From Victivallales bacterium (GTDB lineage Bacteria; Verrucomicrobiota; Lentisphaeria; Oligosphaerales; Oligosphaeraceae): a stretch of DNA of 64,000 bases. Positions within the stretch are counted from its first letter, which is position 1. Every line of letters begins with the position of its first letter. The stretch is from contig JAFXUD010000039.1 of assembly GCA_017535315.1 (NCBI GenBank), positions 1 through 64,000 on the forward strand, written 5' to 3'. The notes beneath the pieces were generated by a model that saw only the letters and a program-made list of their open reading frames with translations, searched no databases and was not told the DNA's origin. Both the position numbers and the translations under genes were made by a program. Positions 52,394 to 62,360 of the stretch are shown piece by piece.

Positions 52394-55176
52394 TGAGACC
52401 TACGAAACTGACCCTATCCGCATTTGGACCATATGCCGACAAGCAGGAACTGGACTTGACTGTTCTTGGAGACAAGGGCATCTACCTGATTACTGGCGAT
52501 ACAGGGGCTGGCAAGACCACGCTCTTTGACGCCATCACCTACGCTATCTTCGGTGAAGCCAGCGGCGATGTGCGTGAAGTCAACATGCTCCGTTCGGACT
52601 ATGCGGACAAGGATACCCCGACCCAGGTGAGTTTGGAGTTCACCCATAGGGGAAAGAACTACTCCATCACCCGTTTGCCAGCCCAAACGCGTCGTGCAAA
52701 AAGAGTGCAAGACGGCAATGAATACGTTGAGGGAAAAGCAGAAGTCAGCTTGAAGCTGCCTGATGGGAGTGAACTAACGACCGAGAAAAACGTTAGCTCA
52801 AAAATCAAGGAGATCCTTGGCGTGGATCGCGACCAATTCAGTCAGATTGCGATGATTGCCCAGGGGAAATTTCAGGAATTGCTTTTGGCAGAGACAAACA
52901 CACGTCTGAAAATCATTCGTGAGATTTTCAAGACCCAGCGCTTCGAGGCTTTCGAAAGGCAAGTCCAGGAGGAAAACTCCAGAATCAATAGGGAGTACGA
53001 AAAAATAAAGAACTCCCTTGCACAGTATGTTAACGGCATTCGGTGTTCAGAAGAGAGTCCATTATTCTCTCAAGTCGAATTAAGCAAAAAAGGCGAGATG
53101 CCTTGGGAGGAGGTTGCTTTTCTGCTTGAGAATCTTGTGTCCGAGGAAACCAAACAGGAAAGAGTTGCAAAAGAACTTGTTGCCGTGAAGGAACAGGAAA
53201 TCAATCAATTGACGGCACGCATTGCCACGGCGAAGAATCAGGCAAAGGCACGTGAAGCCATTACAACGACGAAGGCACGCATCCAGGAACTGGAACCAAA
53301 GGAACAGGAGTTTAGCAAAACCGCAGAACAGGTCAGGGGTGTCAACAACGTTCAGATTACAGAAAAGCAGCAGCAAATCGGCAAGATTGAGCAAACCCTG
53401 CCCTCATACGACCAATTGGCGGCATTGAAAACTCAGGTTGCGGAATCGCAGACTGCAATTGACAAGCTCAAGACGTCGATAGCAACCGCTGAAACAGAAT
53501 TGCTGAACTCACAGAAAGATTATCAGGCTCTGAAAACAGAGTTTCAGGCACTGACGGATTCTTCTGTCATCATTGAACGCATGAAGGGAGACCAAAAGGC
53601 CTTGGAAGAACGTCAAAAGGAGTTGAAAAAACTTGAGGCTGACCAGGCTGAATACAATAAGCTTGCCAATAAATTGGAGGAAGCACAGAAAAAGTATAAA
53701 GAAGAGCAGGCCAAGGCAACCAAAGCTCAGGAAACAGCGCAGGTTCAACGCACGCTCTTCAACAACGAGCAGGCGGGACTGATGGCAGAAACGCTGACGG
53801 AAGGCACCCCCTGCCCCGTCTGTGGGTCAACAGAACATCCGCATAAGGCGGTCAAGTCGGAAAAAGCCCCTACGGAAGCAGCAGTCAAGAAGGCTGAAAA
53901 AGCCGCGGCTGATGCCCAAAAGCTTGCCAATGACAAGAGTTCCGAAGCCAGTCAGTGCAAGGGACAGGTTGAAACTGCCTTGAGAACACTGTTGAGACAG
54001 TCAGAGACACTGCTGCAAGTCAAGGCTCTAGACCGTCTGGCTGAACAATTGCCGATTGAAGAAAAGAATACCGAAGAGAAACTCAAGGTTAAGAAATCCG
54101 AAATTCAAAAGGAGCAGAAACGCCAGGAACGCTGGAAGGAACTGCAGACGCTGATTCCAGAGAAAGAGCAGACGCTTCAGACTGATACAGCAGAATTGGC
54201 AAACAAGAGGACAACCCTGGCAGCCCGCCAAACGCAGTTGGACGAACTGAACAAGCAGGTTGCTGAACTTGCACCAAATCTTTCCTATGCTGACAAGAAA
54301 ACCGCCCAAAAGGCCCAAAAAACAATCAAGAGTGAAATCACTGCGTTGCAAGATGCCATCAAGACCGCAGAAACAAATCTGCAAAACTGTAGGAATGAAC
54401 TTACCCAAAAGCGTGGAGAGCTCACGCAGTCTCAAGATTTACTGAAAGACGCTGAAACGCTTGATATCGCGGTGGAGGAAGAAAACCTGATAAAATTGAA
54501 TGACGCGAAGAAGACACTGACCGAATCGCAGCAGGCAATCAAATCCATGCTGGATAGCAACATTATTACAAAAAACAACTTCTCCAAGAAACTGCAGGAA
54601 AGTTCTGAGGTACTTGAACGAAGCAATTGGCTGGATGTTCTCTCCAAAACAGTAAATGGCCAGTTGACTGGGAAACCGCACATTCAATTGGAGACCTATT
54701 ATCAGATGGGGGTGTTTGACAGAATCATCATTCGTGCAAACTCCTATCTCATGAAGATGTCCAACGGCAAGTATGACCTGAAACGTCGGGAAGATTATTC
54801 AGGTGGCAAGCAGGTGGGACTAGACCTGAATGTCATCGACCATTACTGCGGCATGGAGCGTAGTGTCAAGTCCCTTTCAGGCGGCGAGACCTTTATCGCG
54901 GCCCTGTCGCTTGCACTTGGCTTCTCCGAAGAGATTCAGGCCACGGCGGGCGGCATCGCCCTGGATACGATGTATGTGGACGAGGGCTTCGGCACTCTGG
55001 ATGAAGAGGCTCTTCAGCAGGCGCTGAAGGCTCTTAACGGCCTGACAGAGGGAAACCGTCTGATCGGCGTTATTTCACATGTCGAAGAACTGCGGAAAAA
55101 CCTTGAGAAACAGATTGTCGTCACCAAAGCGGGCAAAAGCAGCAAACGGGGCAGTTCCGTTGAAATCCGCGTATAG
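52393..55176 (+). CDS. sbcC: Exonuclease subunit SbcC (Rad50-like SMC ATPase)
   Basis: The 927-residue SMC-type ATPase has Walker A GDTGAGKTT (about 34-42), Q-loop region, two long coiled-coil arms rich in Lys/Glu/Gln, and the zinc hook PCPVCG near residue 473. The ABC signature SLSGGETFIAALSL lies near 828 and Walker B DTMYVDEGFGTLDEEAL near 856. ATG 52393 is chosen because the family N terminus MRPTKLTLSAFGPYAD begins there. A terminator made from a family C repeat follows. Confidence 0.96.
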   Translation: MRPTKLTLSAFGPYADKQELDLTVLGDKGIYLITGDTGAGKTTLFDAITYAIFGEASGDVREVNMLRSDYADKDTPTQVSLEFTHRGKNYSITRLPAQTRRAKRVQDGNEYVEGKAEVSLKLPDGSELTTEKNVSSKIKEILGVDRDQFSQIAMIAQGKFQELLLAETNTRLKIIREIFKTQRFEAFERQVQEENSRINREYEKIKNSLAQYVNGIRCSEESPLFSQVELSKKGEMPWEEVAFLLENLVSEETKQERVAKELVAVKEQEINQLTARIATAKNQAKAREAITTTKARIQELEPKEQEFSKTAEQVRGVNNVQITEKQQQIGKIEQTLPSYDQLAALKTQVAESQTAIDKLKTSIATAETELLNSQKDYQALKTEFQALTDSSVIIERMKGDQKALEERQKELKKLEADQAEYNKLANKLEEAQKKYKEEQAKATKAQETAQVQRTLFNNEQAGLMAETLTEGTPCPVCGSTEHPHKAVKSEKAPTEAAVKKAEKAAADAQKLANDKSSEASQCKGQVETALRTLLRQSETLLQVKALDRLAEQLPIEEKNTEEKLKVKKSEIQKEQKRQERWKELQTLIPEKEQTLQTDTAELANKRTTLAARQTQLDELNKQVAELAPNLSYADKKTAQKAQKTIKSEITALQDAIKTAETNLQNCRNELTQKRGELTQSQDLLKDAETLDIAVEEENLIKLNDAKKTLTESQQAIKSMLDSNIITKNNFSKKLQESSEVLERSNWLDVLSKTVNGQLTGKPHIQLETYYQMGVFDRIIIRANSYLMKMSNGKYDLKRREDYSGGKQVGLDLNVIDHYCGMERSVKSLSGGETFIAALSLALGFSEEIQATAGGIALDTMYVDEGFGTLDEEALQQALKALNGLTEGNRLIGVISHVEELRKNLEKQIVVTKAGKSSKRGSSVEIRV

Positions 55177-55231
55177 CACCCCATAGCACTAGCAGATTCC
55201 CTAGAATGACAATGTAAATATTCTGAACTAT

Positions 55232-55273
55232 AGAGGTGATTTCGCGCTAACTTTGAAATCACCTCTTTTTTTG
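55232..55273 (+). terminator. sbcC terminator derived from a family C repeat
   Basis: AGAGGTGATTTC pairs perfectly with GAAATCACCTCT (12 bp) around an 11-nt loop containing GCGCTAAC, followed by seven T. The arms and loop match the ends of family C elements, so a collapsed mobile element here works as an intrinsic terminator. Confidence 0.85.
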
Positions 55274-55365
55274 GGGGGAAAATTATATAATTGAGTTACC
55301 GAGCAGTAATTGTCTGGTAGACAAACTCTTGAACATCTAGAACATCAAGTATATTTAGGAAATCA

Positions 55366-55561
55366 GTAACTATTCAGAAGGGTAAGCCGCGTTAGCGGCG
55401 ACAAGAACATAGCCGTGGGTGAAGCGAGCGCCTTTGGCGCGAGCGAAACCCACGGGACAAGCAATCCCCCCGATTACCTCTCGCCTTGCCGCGTAGCGTA
55501 GCGAAGCGGCAAGGCGCAGAAAAAGAGCCAGCCGATACCAATCCCCCTTCTGAATAGTTAC
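55366..55561. mobile_element. MITE-like element, family A, copy 1
   Basis: The 196-bp element has perfect 17-bp inverted ends, GTAACTATTCAGAAGGG (55366-55382) and the complement (55545-55561). Flanking 8-mers GGAAATCA (55358-55365) and GGAAACCA (55562-55569) match at 7 of 8 and may be an old target duplication. The interior forms hairpins GCCGCGTTAGCGGC, CCGTGGGT...ACCCACGG around GCGCC/GGCGC, and GCCTTGCCGC...GCGGCAAGGC. There is no open frame of note. Confidence 0.75.
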
Positions 55562-55612
55562 GGAAACCAAATATGATACTTCCTTTTTGTATAGTGTATA
55601 CCAAGGGGAATA

Positions 55613-56140
55613 TCAAGCCGTGACGGGGCCGTCTCCGCAGAATTTTCTTCGTCCGCACTTAACGCAGCAGGCTCCGCGCCAGACAGAATCGAACTGCTCG
55701 CAGAGCGGTTCCACCAAAGACGGCTCGTCGGTCAGGATGCCGTTCTCGAAGTTGCGGCGGCTGTCGCTCTTCGCGCCCAGTCCCGCGCCCGTCAGATTGG
55801 CGCTGCCGAAGTAGGCCTTTGTCCCGTCAGCGATGATGCACTTGAAGTGGACGCGCGGGCAGAGTACCCGCTCCATCTGCGTCCAAAGGCGAGGATAGCG
55901 GTCAAAATCCTGTCGGAAGTTGGGGCCTGGCTCCTTGGCGTGGATAAGGCGGATATCGACCCCTCGCGCCAGCAGTTGATCAAGCACGCCCAGAAAGGGA
56001 ATCATCTCCCTTTCTCCAGGCATGGCAACGTACATGTCCTTGATGTCGGCGGTGGCAATCCAGAGCCGTTTTTTCGTATGTGGGACGAGTCCGCAGATGA
56101 CTTTGTCATAGATTTCGTGATTTGTAATAAACAGATTCAT
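55613..56140 (-). CDS. Single-HKD phospholipase D-type nuclease
   Basis: The 175-residue protein carries one HKD motif, HFKCIIADGTKAYFGSANLT (about 98-117), followed by G. The fold resembles the Nuc/PLD-like endonucleases that act as homodimers, each chain giving one HKD. The N-terminal half (LWIATADIKDMYV) is the usual PLD strand-helix. No signal peptide is present, so it works inside the cell, perhaps on nucleic acid. A family A repeat lies on each side, in the same orientation. The C terminus has CCVKC..RKFC cysteines, possibly a metal site. Confidence 0.8.
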   Translation of the reverse strand: MNLFITNHEIYDKVICGLVPHTKKRLWIATADIKDMYVAMPGEREMIPFLGVLDQLLARGVDIRLIHAKEPGPNFRQDFDRYPRLWTQMERVLCPRVHFKCIIADGTKAYFGSANLTGAGLGAKSDSRRNFENGILTDEPSLVEPLCEQFDSVWRGACCVKCGRRKFCGDGPVTA

Positions 56141-56199
56141 TGCTATTTCTTAGGGAATTTTATTCTTTAGTTGCCAATTGGACTATACCAACAGAGAAG

Positions 56200-56335
56200 A
56201 GCCGCGTAAGCGGCTGCAAGAGCATAGCCGTGGGTGGAGCGAAGCCGCGACAGCGGCGAAGCGAAACCCACGGTCAGATGCCCACCCCAGTCTCCGTGCG
56301 CCTTGCCGCTTAGCGCAGCGACGCGGCAAGGCGCA
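56200..56335. mobile_element. Family A element core, copy 2
   Basis: The 136-bp core matches the interior of copy 1: AGCCGCG(T)AAGCGGC, AGCATAGCCGTGGGTG, GCGAAACCCACGG, CGCCTTGCCGC and GCGGCAAGGCGCA appear in the same order and orientation. The 17-bp terminal repeats are not recognisable here. Together with copy 1 it brackets the PLD gene as direct repeats about 0.8 kb apart. Confidence 0.65.
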
Positions 56336-56589
56336 TCCTGTCTATCGACCAGTGATGAATAATGTCATCAGGAAACTCAAGGATATTATTCCCATTTCTT
56401 GTGCCTCCACTAATGGCAAAGCAAATCACATGCCAATGACTGGCAGCCTTGATTCGAGCAGAATGGTTTTGCCATGATTGTCCTGTCCTGCTCATAAAAT
56501 AATCATAGTGGTTAATTAATGCAACTAGTCATTGTGCAAAATAACAATTCATGTCATATATTACACAGCAATCGGTCAAAAAATGATTT

Positions 56590-56606
56590 TTGGCATTTTG
56601 TTTGCA
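56590..56606 (+). promoter_or_regulatory. Sigma-54 promoter of the exonuclease-activator operon
   Basis: TTGGCATTTTGTTTGCA has GG at 56592-56593 and GC at 56604-56605, separated by exactly 10 bp. The predicted start, about 56616, coincides with a family C end (AGAGGTAATTTCAAAAC, from 56615). Since the second gene encodes a sigma-54 activator, autoregulation is likely. The TGCGACA motif found before dnaK is not present upstream. Confidence 0.65.
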
Positions 56607-56660
56607 TTATACTTAGAGGTAATTTCAAAACGTAAACCAAAAGCCAAAAAGGAAACTTCA

Positions 56661-57194
56661 ATGAAACTGGCTGGACTTGATTTTGAGACGGCGAACGGAA
56701 AGAGCGGGAGCATCTGCGCGGCGGGCTGCGCCATTCTTGACGATGGCGTATTGACGGAGAGCCGCGAGTGGCTCATCTGTCCCCACAAGGGCTACCGCTG
56801 GATGCGGCCCGATTTCACGGAGATACACGGGCTTTCCTACTGGGATGTCTGCAACTGCGCCGAATTCGCCTGCATCTGGCCCGAGCTGCAACGGATGCTT
56901 CTTTCCGTCGACTGCGTCATCATCCACAACGCCCCGTTTGACTTGGGACACCTGCGGAGCGTTCTGGAATTGTATGAGCTGCCTCCAGTTGAGTTTGACT
57001 ATGCCGACAGCGTCGTCATCTCCCGCAGGCTCTTTCCCGAAATGCCCTCCCATTCGCTGGATGCCATGGCGGAACGCTTCGGCATCGTTTTCCACCATCA
57101 CGATGCATTGGAGGACGCTATGGCCTGCGCCTCCATCATCGCCCGTACAGGCATCCCAGAAGGATACATACGTCATTTTTCAACAGGAGACTGA
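56661..57194 (+). CDS. DEDDh 3'-5' exonuclease (DnaQ-like)
   Basis: The 177-residue protein has all acidic motifs of the DEDDh group: LDFET at 5-9 (Exo I), HNAPFDLGHL near 95 (Exo II), and HDALEDAMA near 148 (Exo III, HxxxxD). It is a stand-alone domain like the DnaQ epsilon or oligoribonuclease type, without the polymerase-binding tail. I chose ATG 56661 (AAGGA upstream) over an upstream ATG that lies 5' of the sigma-54 promoter. Its stop lies 1 bp before the activator gene. Substrate (DNA or short RNA) is open. Confidence 0.88.
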   Translation: MKLAGLDFETANGKSGSICAAGCAILDDGVLTESREWLICPHKGYRWMRPDFTEIHGLSYWDVCNCAEFACIWPELQRMLLSVDCVIIHNAPFDLGHLRSVLELYELPPVEFDYADSVVISRRLFPEMPSHSLDAMAERFGIVFHHHDALEDAMACASIIARTGIPEGYIRHFSTGD

Positions 57195-57195
57195 T

Positions 57196-58668
<1,473 letters not shown>

Positions 58669-58684
58669 ATTGCAGTCGCACCCC

Positions 58685-58798
58685 AATTAACGCCTAATGG
58701 GACAGGAACGACGGGAGCGACGGGAGCGACAGAGCAAAGTCACTAACACAATTGGGCTGTCCCTCCCGTCCCTCATGTCTCTCCCGTCCCTTTTAAGT
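58685..58798. repeat. Inverted 9-bp repeat array, unit 1
   Basis: The 114-bp unit begins AATTAACGCCTAATGGGAC and ends CTCCCGTCCCTTTTAAGT. Its left arm is AACGACGGG/AGCGACGGG-type 9-mers and its right arm the complementary GTCNCTCNN 9-mers, giving a hairpin of up to 35 bp. It is near-identical at both ends to the unit at 58839-58953 and related to 1-290. Confidence 0.75.
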
Positions 58799-58838
58799 CA
58801 GGAGTATTAGCTTGTTCACCGTCGCTACCCCCGTCAGT

Positions 58839-58953
58839 AATTAACGCCTAATGGGACAGGAGAGACAGGAGGGACGGGAGCGACAAAAACAAAAGACCTA
58901 TTGTCATTTCGCTATCCCTCCCGTCCTGCCTGTCTCTCCCGTCCCTTTTAAGT
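58839..58953. repeat. Inverted 9-bp repeat array, unit 2
   Basis: The second unit of 115 bp has the same AATTAACGCCTAATGGGACAG left end and GTCTCTCCCGTCCCTTTTAAGT-type right end. A different loop (AAAAACAAAAGACCTATTG) lies between the arms. It ends 35 bp before the DUF234 fragment. Confidence 0.75.
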
Positions 58954-58987
58954 TCCGCTTCATTATCAAATCCTGACACAGGTTCGT

Positions 58988-59314
58988 ATGTTCGATGAAC
59001 TTCGGAAGCTGATTCTGCGGGACTACGAGGTCTTTTCGGGCATCGCCCTTGAAAGGTATTTTCATGCAAAGTTCATTGAGGAGCATTCCTACTCGCATCT
59101 GGGTGGATGGTGGGATCGCAAGGGGGATAATGAGATTGATTTAATCGGTGAGAACGAGTTCAAGGGGACACTGGATTTCTTCGAGATCAAACGTGATTCC
59201 AGGCGAATTGATCTTAATGTTCTGCAACGCAAGGCATCTGCGTTTTTCAATCAGAACCCTGACCTTCAGTCAAGGACTTTGACCTTCTCAGGGCTCTCCC
59301 TGCAGGACATGTAG
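58988..59314 (+). pseudogene. C-terminal fragment of a DUF234-type ATPase
   Basis: These 108 codons match only the C-terminal nuclease-like part of DUF234/AAA ATPases. They contain LRDYEVFSGIALERYFHAKF, then GGWWDRKGDNEIDLI and FFEIKRDSRRIDL, a PD-(D/E)XK-like E..D..E.K arrangement. The family is normally about 450-480 residues with an N-terminal AAA domain, and that part is missing. In-frame stops lie just upstream at the edge of the 9-bp repeat unit. It is probably a remnant, although a short expressed nuclease-like domain cannot be excluded. Confidence 0.7.
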
Positions 59315-59337
59315 TACCTGAATCCATGACATATCAT

Positions 59338-59778
59338 CTAGCGTAGCTGCGGTTTGTCGTCGCCGTGGATTTTTTGTTCAAGGGGCAGGAGCAGGGGCTT
59401 GCAGCGTTCCGCAAGGTCAGGGGCGAATGTTTCGATGAACTCCTTAAGGCGCGCCAAGTCGTCTTCGGAAGACGCCAGTGCTACTGCCTTGCGGAAGCAG
59501 CGTTCAGCAAGTCCCACAGTGCCAAAGTACTTTAGATGCGCCGTGGCAAGATACAGAAACATGTAGCAGTCACAGGCTCGGCACTCCGCCTCCAACAGAC
59601 AGCGGACGGCATTGTCGTGGTCATGAAGGTCATGCTCCCATCCACGCGCACACAAGATCAGGTGCTCTGGCACAACTTGCGACGCATGGCTTTCCGCCTC
59701 GCGTAGCAACTCCCTGGCTTTGTCGGGATTGTTCTGTGCCAACTCGGTGGCTTTTACAAACAACTCAGAGTATCTCAT
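59338..59778 (-). CDS. TPR-like helical protein
   Basis: This 146-residue all-helical protein has pairs of helices resembling tetratricopeptide repeats: AQNNPDKARELLREAESHAS, DHDNAVRCLLEAE, and GTVGLAERCFRKAVALAS near 93-110. It overlaps the upstream ankyrin gene by 14 bp, so it is the last gene of the AAA-MoxR-VWA operon. A scaffold or interaction role is likely. Confidence 0.7.
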   Translation of the reverse strand: MRYSELFVKATELAQNNPDKARELLREAESHASQVVPEHLILCARGWEHDLHDHDNAVRCLLEAECRACDCYMFLYLATAHLKYFGTVGLAERCFRKAVALASSEDDLARLKEFIETFAPDLAERCKPLLLPLEQKIHGDDKPQLR

Positions 59779-60805
59779 AGGCTTCTTTGCATAGATTGTA
59801 ACTCAGGTTCAAATGGTTGCGGGCGTCGGGATCGCAGCCATACTTTATCAGCGCCTCCTCCAGTTCTTCCCTTCCGCATCTGTACAGGCAATACCAGAGG
59901 GGCGTGTTGCCCAGCTTGTCCTTGGTCTTGCTGATGCCAGGGTACAGTTGCTCAAGGGTGTCAAGCACTTTGATTCCTCGCCCATCTGCGCATGAGCAAC
60001 AGCAGATAAGCCAATCCTGGGGTGCAAGAATGGCTGTCATTGCCTTGGTGCGGTGACGCAGCAAATGGGAAATGATATTGTAGGCTCTATAATGCATTAT
60101 TTCACGCAACAGTGATGCCGTCAGTTTCTTTCCAGTGAGAGTTAATTCAAGTTCGAATAGTGAAATTGAATCTTCCGCCATTGCTTGTTCCATTTTTTTA
60201 GACAGCTCATAGTGCCTTTTGGCATCCATGAATACAAGTCCAGGTGGAATCAAGTCGTGCACAGCATGCTTATACTTGAACATGGCAAGTTTGATGTCGG
60301 AATTGTCAATCATGACAATATCTACGCAATCATCTGGAACACATCCACAATAGCACCAGGTGATTTTCCGCATCAAAGTCCAGAAGAATGCTCGAATAAT
60401 GTCTGGCAGCACATTTTTCATCGAGAGTATTCTGGCGATAGCATTGAATGCACGATGATAGAATTCATGATGGCGGGAGTGCATCAAGTATTCACCGATT
60501 CTCTTCAAAAGGGGCATATCATCCTCTTGCAAGTGCTTCAGAAACGAAGGCATTAGCACCATATCGCCCCATTTGTTGCTTTTTTGCAAGATGTCTTCTA
60601 TTGGAATGAACGTTTTCTCCAATGTCTCATTGGATTCTTCTTGTGCAGGTTGCCGCTTATAAACAATCTCTGTATAAAGATGTTGGCTACAAAAATCGAT
60701 TATCTGTCGTATGGGGGCATCTTTTTCCCAAAGCTCCTCGTATTCCTGAACAAGTTTGGTGAATTGTTTGGTGTATTGTGTGTTATAATCTAATTCATCC
60801 ATCAT
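59765..60805 (-). CDS. Ankyrin-repeat-containing protein of the MoxR-VWA operon
   Basis: A 346-residue soluble protein. The C terminus has an ankyrin-like repeat (DKLGNTPLWYCLYRCGREEL, about 295-314, then EEALIKYGCDPDARN). The N-terminal 250 residues are helical, with no recognised domain. Its ATG shares one base with the VWA gene stop (TGATG), and GGGAG lies upstream. Codon composition is more AT-rich than the MoxR and VWA genes, which may mean a separate origin. Function unknown; a partner of the VWA protein is likely. Confidence 0.7.
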   Translation of the reverse strand: MMDELDYNTQYTKQFTKLVQEYEELWEKDAPIRQIIDFCSQHLYTEIVYKRQPAQEESNETLEKTFIPIEDILQKSNKWGDMVLMPSFLKHLQEDDMPLLKRIGEYLMHSRHHEFYHRAFNAIARILSMKNVLPDIIRAFFWTLMRKITWCYCGCVPDDCVDIVMIDNSDIKLAMFKYKHAVHDLIPPGLVFMDAKRHYELSKKMEQAMAEDSISLFELELTLTGKKLTASLLREIMHYRAYNIISHLLRHRTKAMTAILAPQDWLICCCSCADGRGIKVLDTLEQLYPGISKTKDKLGNTPLWYCLYRCGREELEEALIKYGCDPDARNHLNLSYNLCKEAYEIL

Positions 60806-62355
60806 CAACTCTCCCTGCTATGTTTCAATTTAATGCAGCGTCCCCAAGTGGCGGGGGTGCGTCCGTCCTGCGTCAGCACCCACAGCACAGGATAGCGCGG
60901 TTTTGTTTCAGGAGCATCGCCAAAGCCATCCGTCAGGTAGATGAATATCTCTGGCTTCAGGCGATGTTCGCGGACATAATTGAATGGCGGAACGAAGGAG
61001 GTGCCGCCGTGCCCGTAGCTCTCCCACTGGTAATTTCGCGGAAAGTGCTTGATTTCGCTGAAGGTCTCCACATGCTGGATGGTGCAGTCGCACTGGATGA
61101 CGGTCAAGTCGTATTTGCCGAAGGAGTTGAGCAGACTGGAGAGCTCCGCGAAGAATTGGGGCAAATCGCCCGTGGTGCTGCCGCTGGTGTCGATTGCCAT
61201 GACCGCGTTCATCCGATTGTCGCGATAGGAGGGCAGATAGAGCTTCCTTGAAACATGTCTGCGTTCTGGAGGCAGCCAGCGACGCGAGCCGCCATAGCAG
61301 CTTGTGACGAACTGCCGAAGCAATTCCCGCCATGGCAGTTCAGGCTTGCGAAGCTTTTCCACAATGCCTTGTATATGCGCTGGCAGATGCCCCTGCGTGC
61401 GCTCTATGACCTGCGCCGTCTGTATGATAATGCGGCGCATCCATTCCACCGACTGCGCATCCCAGGCAGGCGTTTCTGAAATGCTGGATTCTCCTGTCGT
61501 GCTGTCGCCATCCGCATTTTCGCCATTGTCAGAACTCGCAGCTTCGCTGGAACGGTTTCCTGAATTGCCACTGCTTTTGTTTCCATTTTGTTCATCACTG
61601 TCATTTTGCGAATCCGAACCTGCTCCGCCTTTTCCAGTCGCGGGTGTATTCTCTTCCTCGCCTTCGGATGACTTGTTGCCCCCTTTTCCCTCTTCGTTGC
61701 CTCCTTTTCTTTTTCCCTCTTTAGTGTCCTCAAGAGGTTTCTCGCCACACCCTGAAAAGATGTGCTCGTCAAAGCCTTCGCCGTTTTCCTGCCCTTTGAT
61801 GTGCTCCGATTGTTTTCCTGGAGCCTTGAAATTGCCATTGTCATCAGGGAACCCTCCGCCTTTGCTTGAAGGAAAAATGCCACCGTTATGGGGAGCCAAA
61901 ACTGCATTCTTGGATTTCCGCTGTGATTTATGCCCCAGTTTTTCGTAGATTTCCTCTGCGGAAAGGCCATCCCAGTCAGGATCGTGGGATAGGACGAAGG
62001 GCTCCTTCATCTTCTCTTTCTGGAGAATAAAATGAATCTCCAGGTCTGCGGCGATATTGAACAGATGCTGATTGCGTGTCTGGTAGCGCACGCCGTGCAT
62101 CAGAACGCAGTGCCACGCCTCATGCGCCATGACGAAAAGCCGCTCCTCCAAATCCAGCTTAGCATAGAAAGATATGCTCATCATGATGCGCCGTCCGTCT
62201 GTGCAGGCGGTTCGCAATCTGTTTCCAGGCATGGGGACCAGTTCCAGATTCATGAGAATCAAACCGATGAATGGCTGCCTTGTCAGTAGCTTCTGCCTGT
62301 CCTGCTCCATGCTCTTCAGGACAGCCGCCGCCTTTTGCTCGAATGTCTTTTCCAT
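60805..62355 (-). CDS. DUF2201-type metallopeptidase/VWA protein
   Basis: The 516-residue protein has an N-terminal metallopeptidase-like domain with HEAWH (HExxH, about 77-81) and a following HG. A long low-complexity acidic linker rich in Gly, Glu, Ser and Asn (about 150-295) leads to a C-terminal VWA domain with the MIDAS motif DTSGST (about 386-391) and later YLTDGFGD. DUF2201 proteins regularly accompany MoxR AAA ATPases. ATG 62355 is preferred (AAGGGG upstream) over a GTG eight codons earlier. Confidence 0.85.
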   Translation of the reverse strand: MEKTFEQKAAAVLKSMEQDRQKLLTRQPFIGLILMNLELVPMPGNRLRTACTDGRRIMMSISFYAKLDLEERLFVMAHEAWHCVLMHGVRYQTRNQHLFNIAADLEIHFILQKEKMKEPFVLSHDPDWDGLSAEEIYEKLGHKSQRKSKNAVLAPHNGGIFPSSKGGGFPDDNGNFKAPGKQSEHIKGQENGEGFDEHIFSGCGEKPLEDTKEGKRKGGNEEGKGGNKSSEGEEENTPATGKGGAGSDSQNDSDEQNGNKSSGNSGNRSSEAASSDNGENADGDSTTGESSISETPAWDAQSVEWMRRIIIQTAQVIERTQGHLPAHIQGIVEKLRKPELPWRELLRQFVTSCYGGSRRWLPPERRHVSRKLYLPSYRDNRMNAVMAIDTSGSTTGDLPQFFAELSSLLNSFGKYDLTVIQCDCTIQHVETFSEIKHFPRNYQWESYGHGGTSFVPPFNYVREHRLKPEIFIYLTDGFGDAPETKPRYPVLWVLTQDGRTPATWGRCIKLKHSRES

Positions 62356-62360
62356 ATATG

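Noticed and set aside
56470-56589. TGCGACA palindrome before the exonuclease-activator promoter
   Set aside because: The motif found before dnaK is absent here; only short unrelated inverted repeats are seen.
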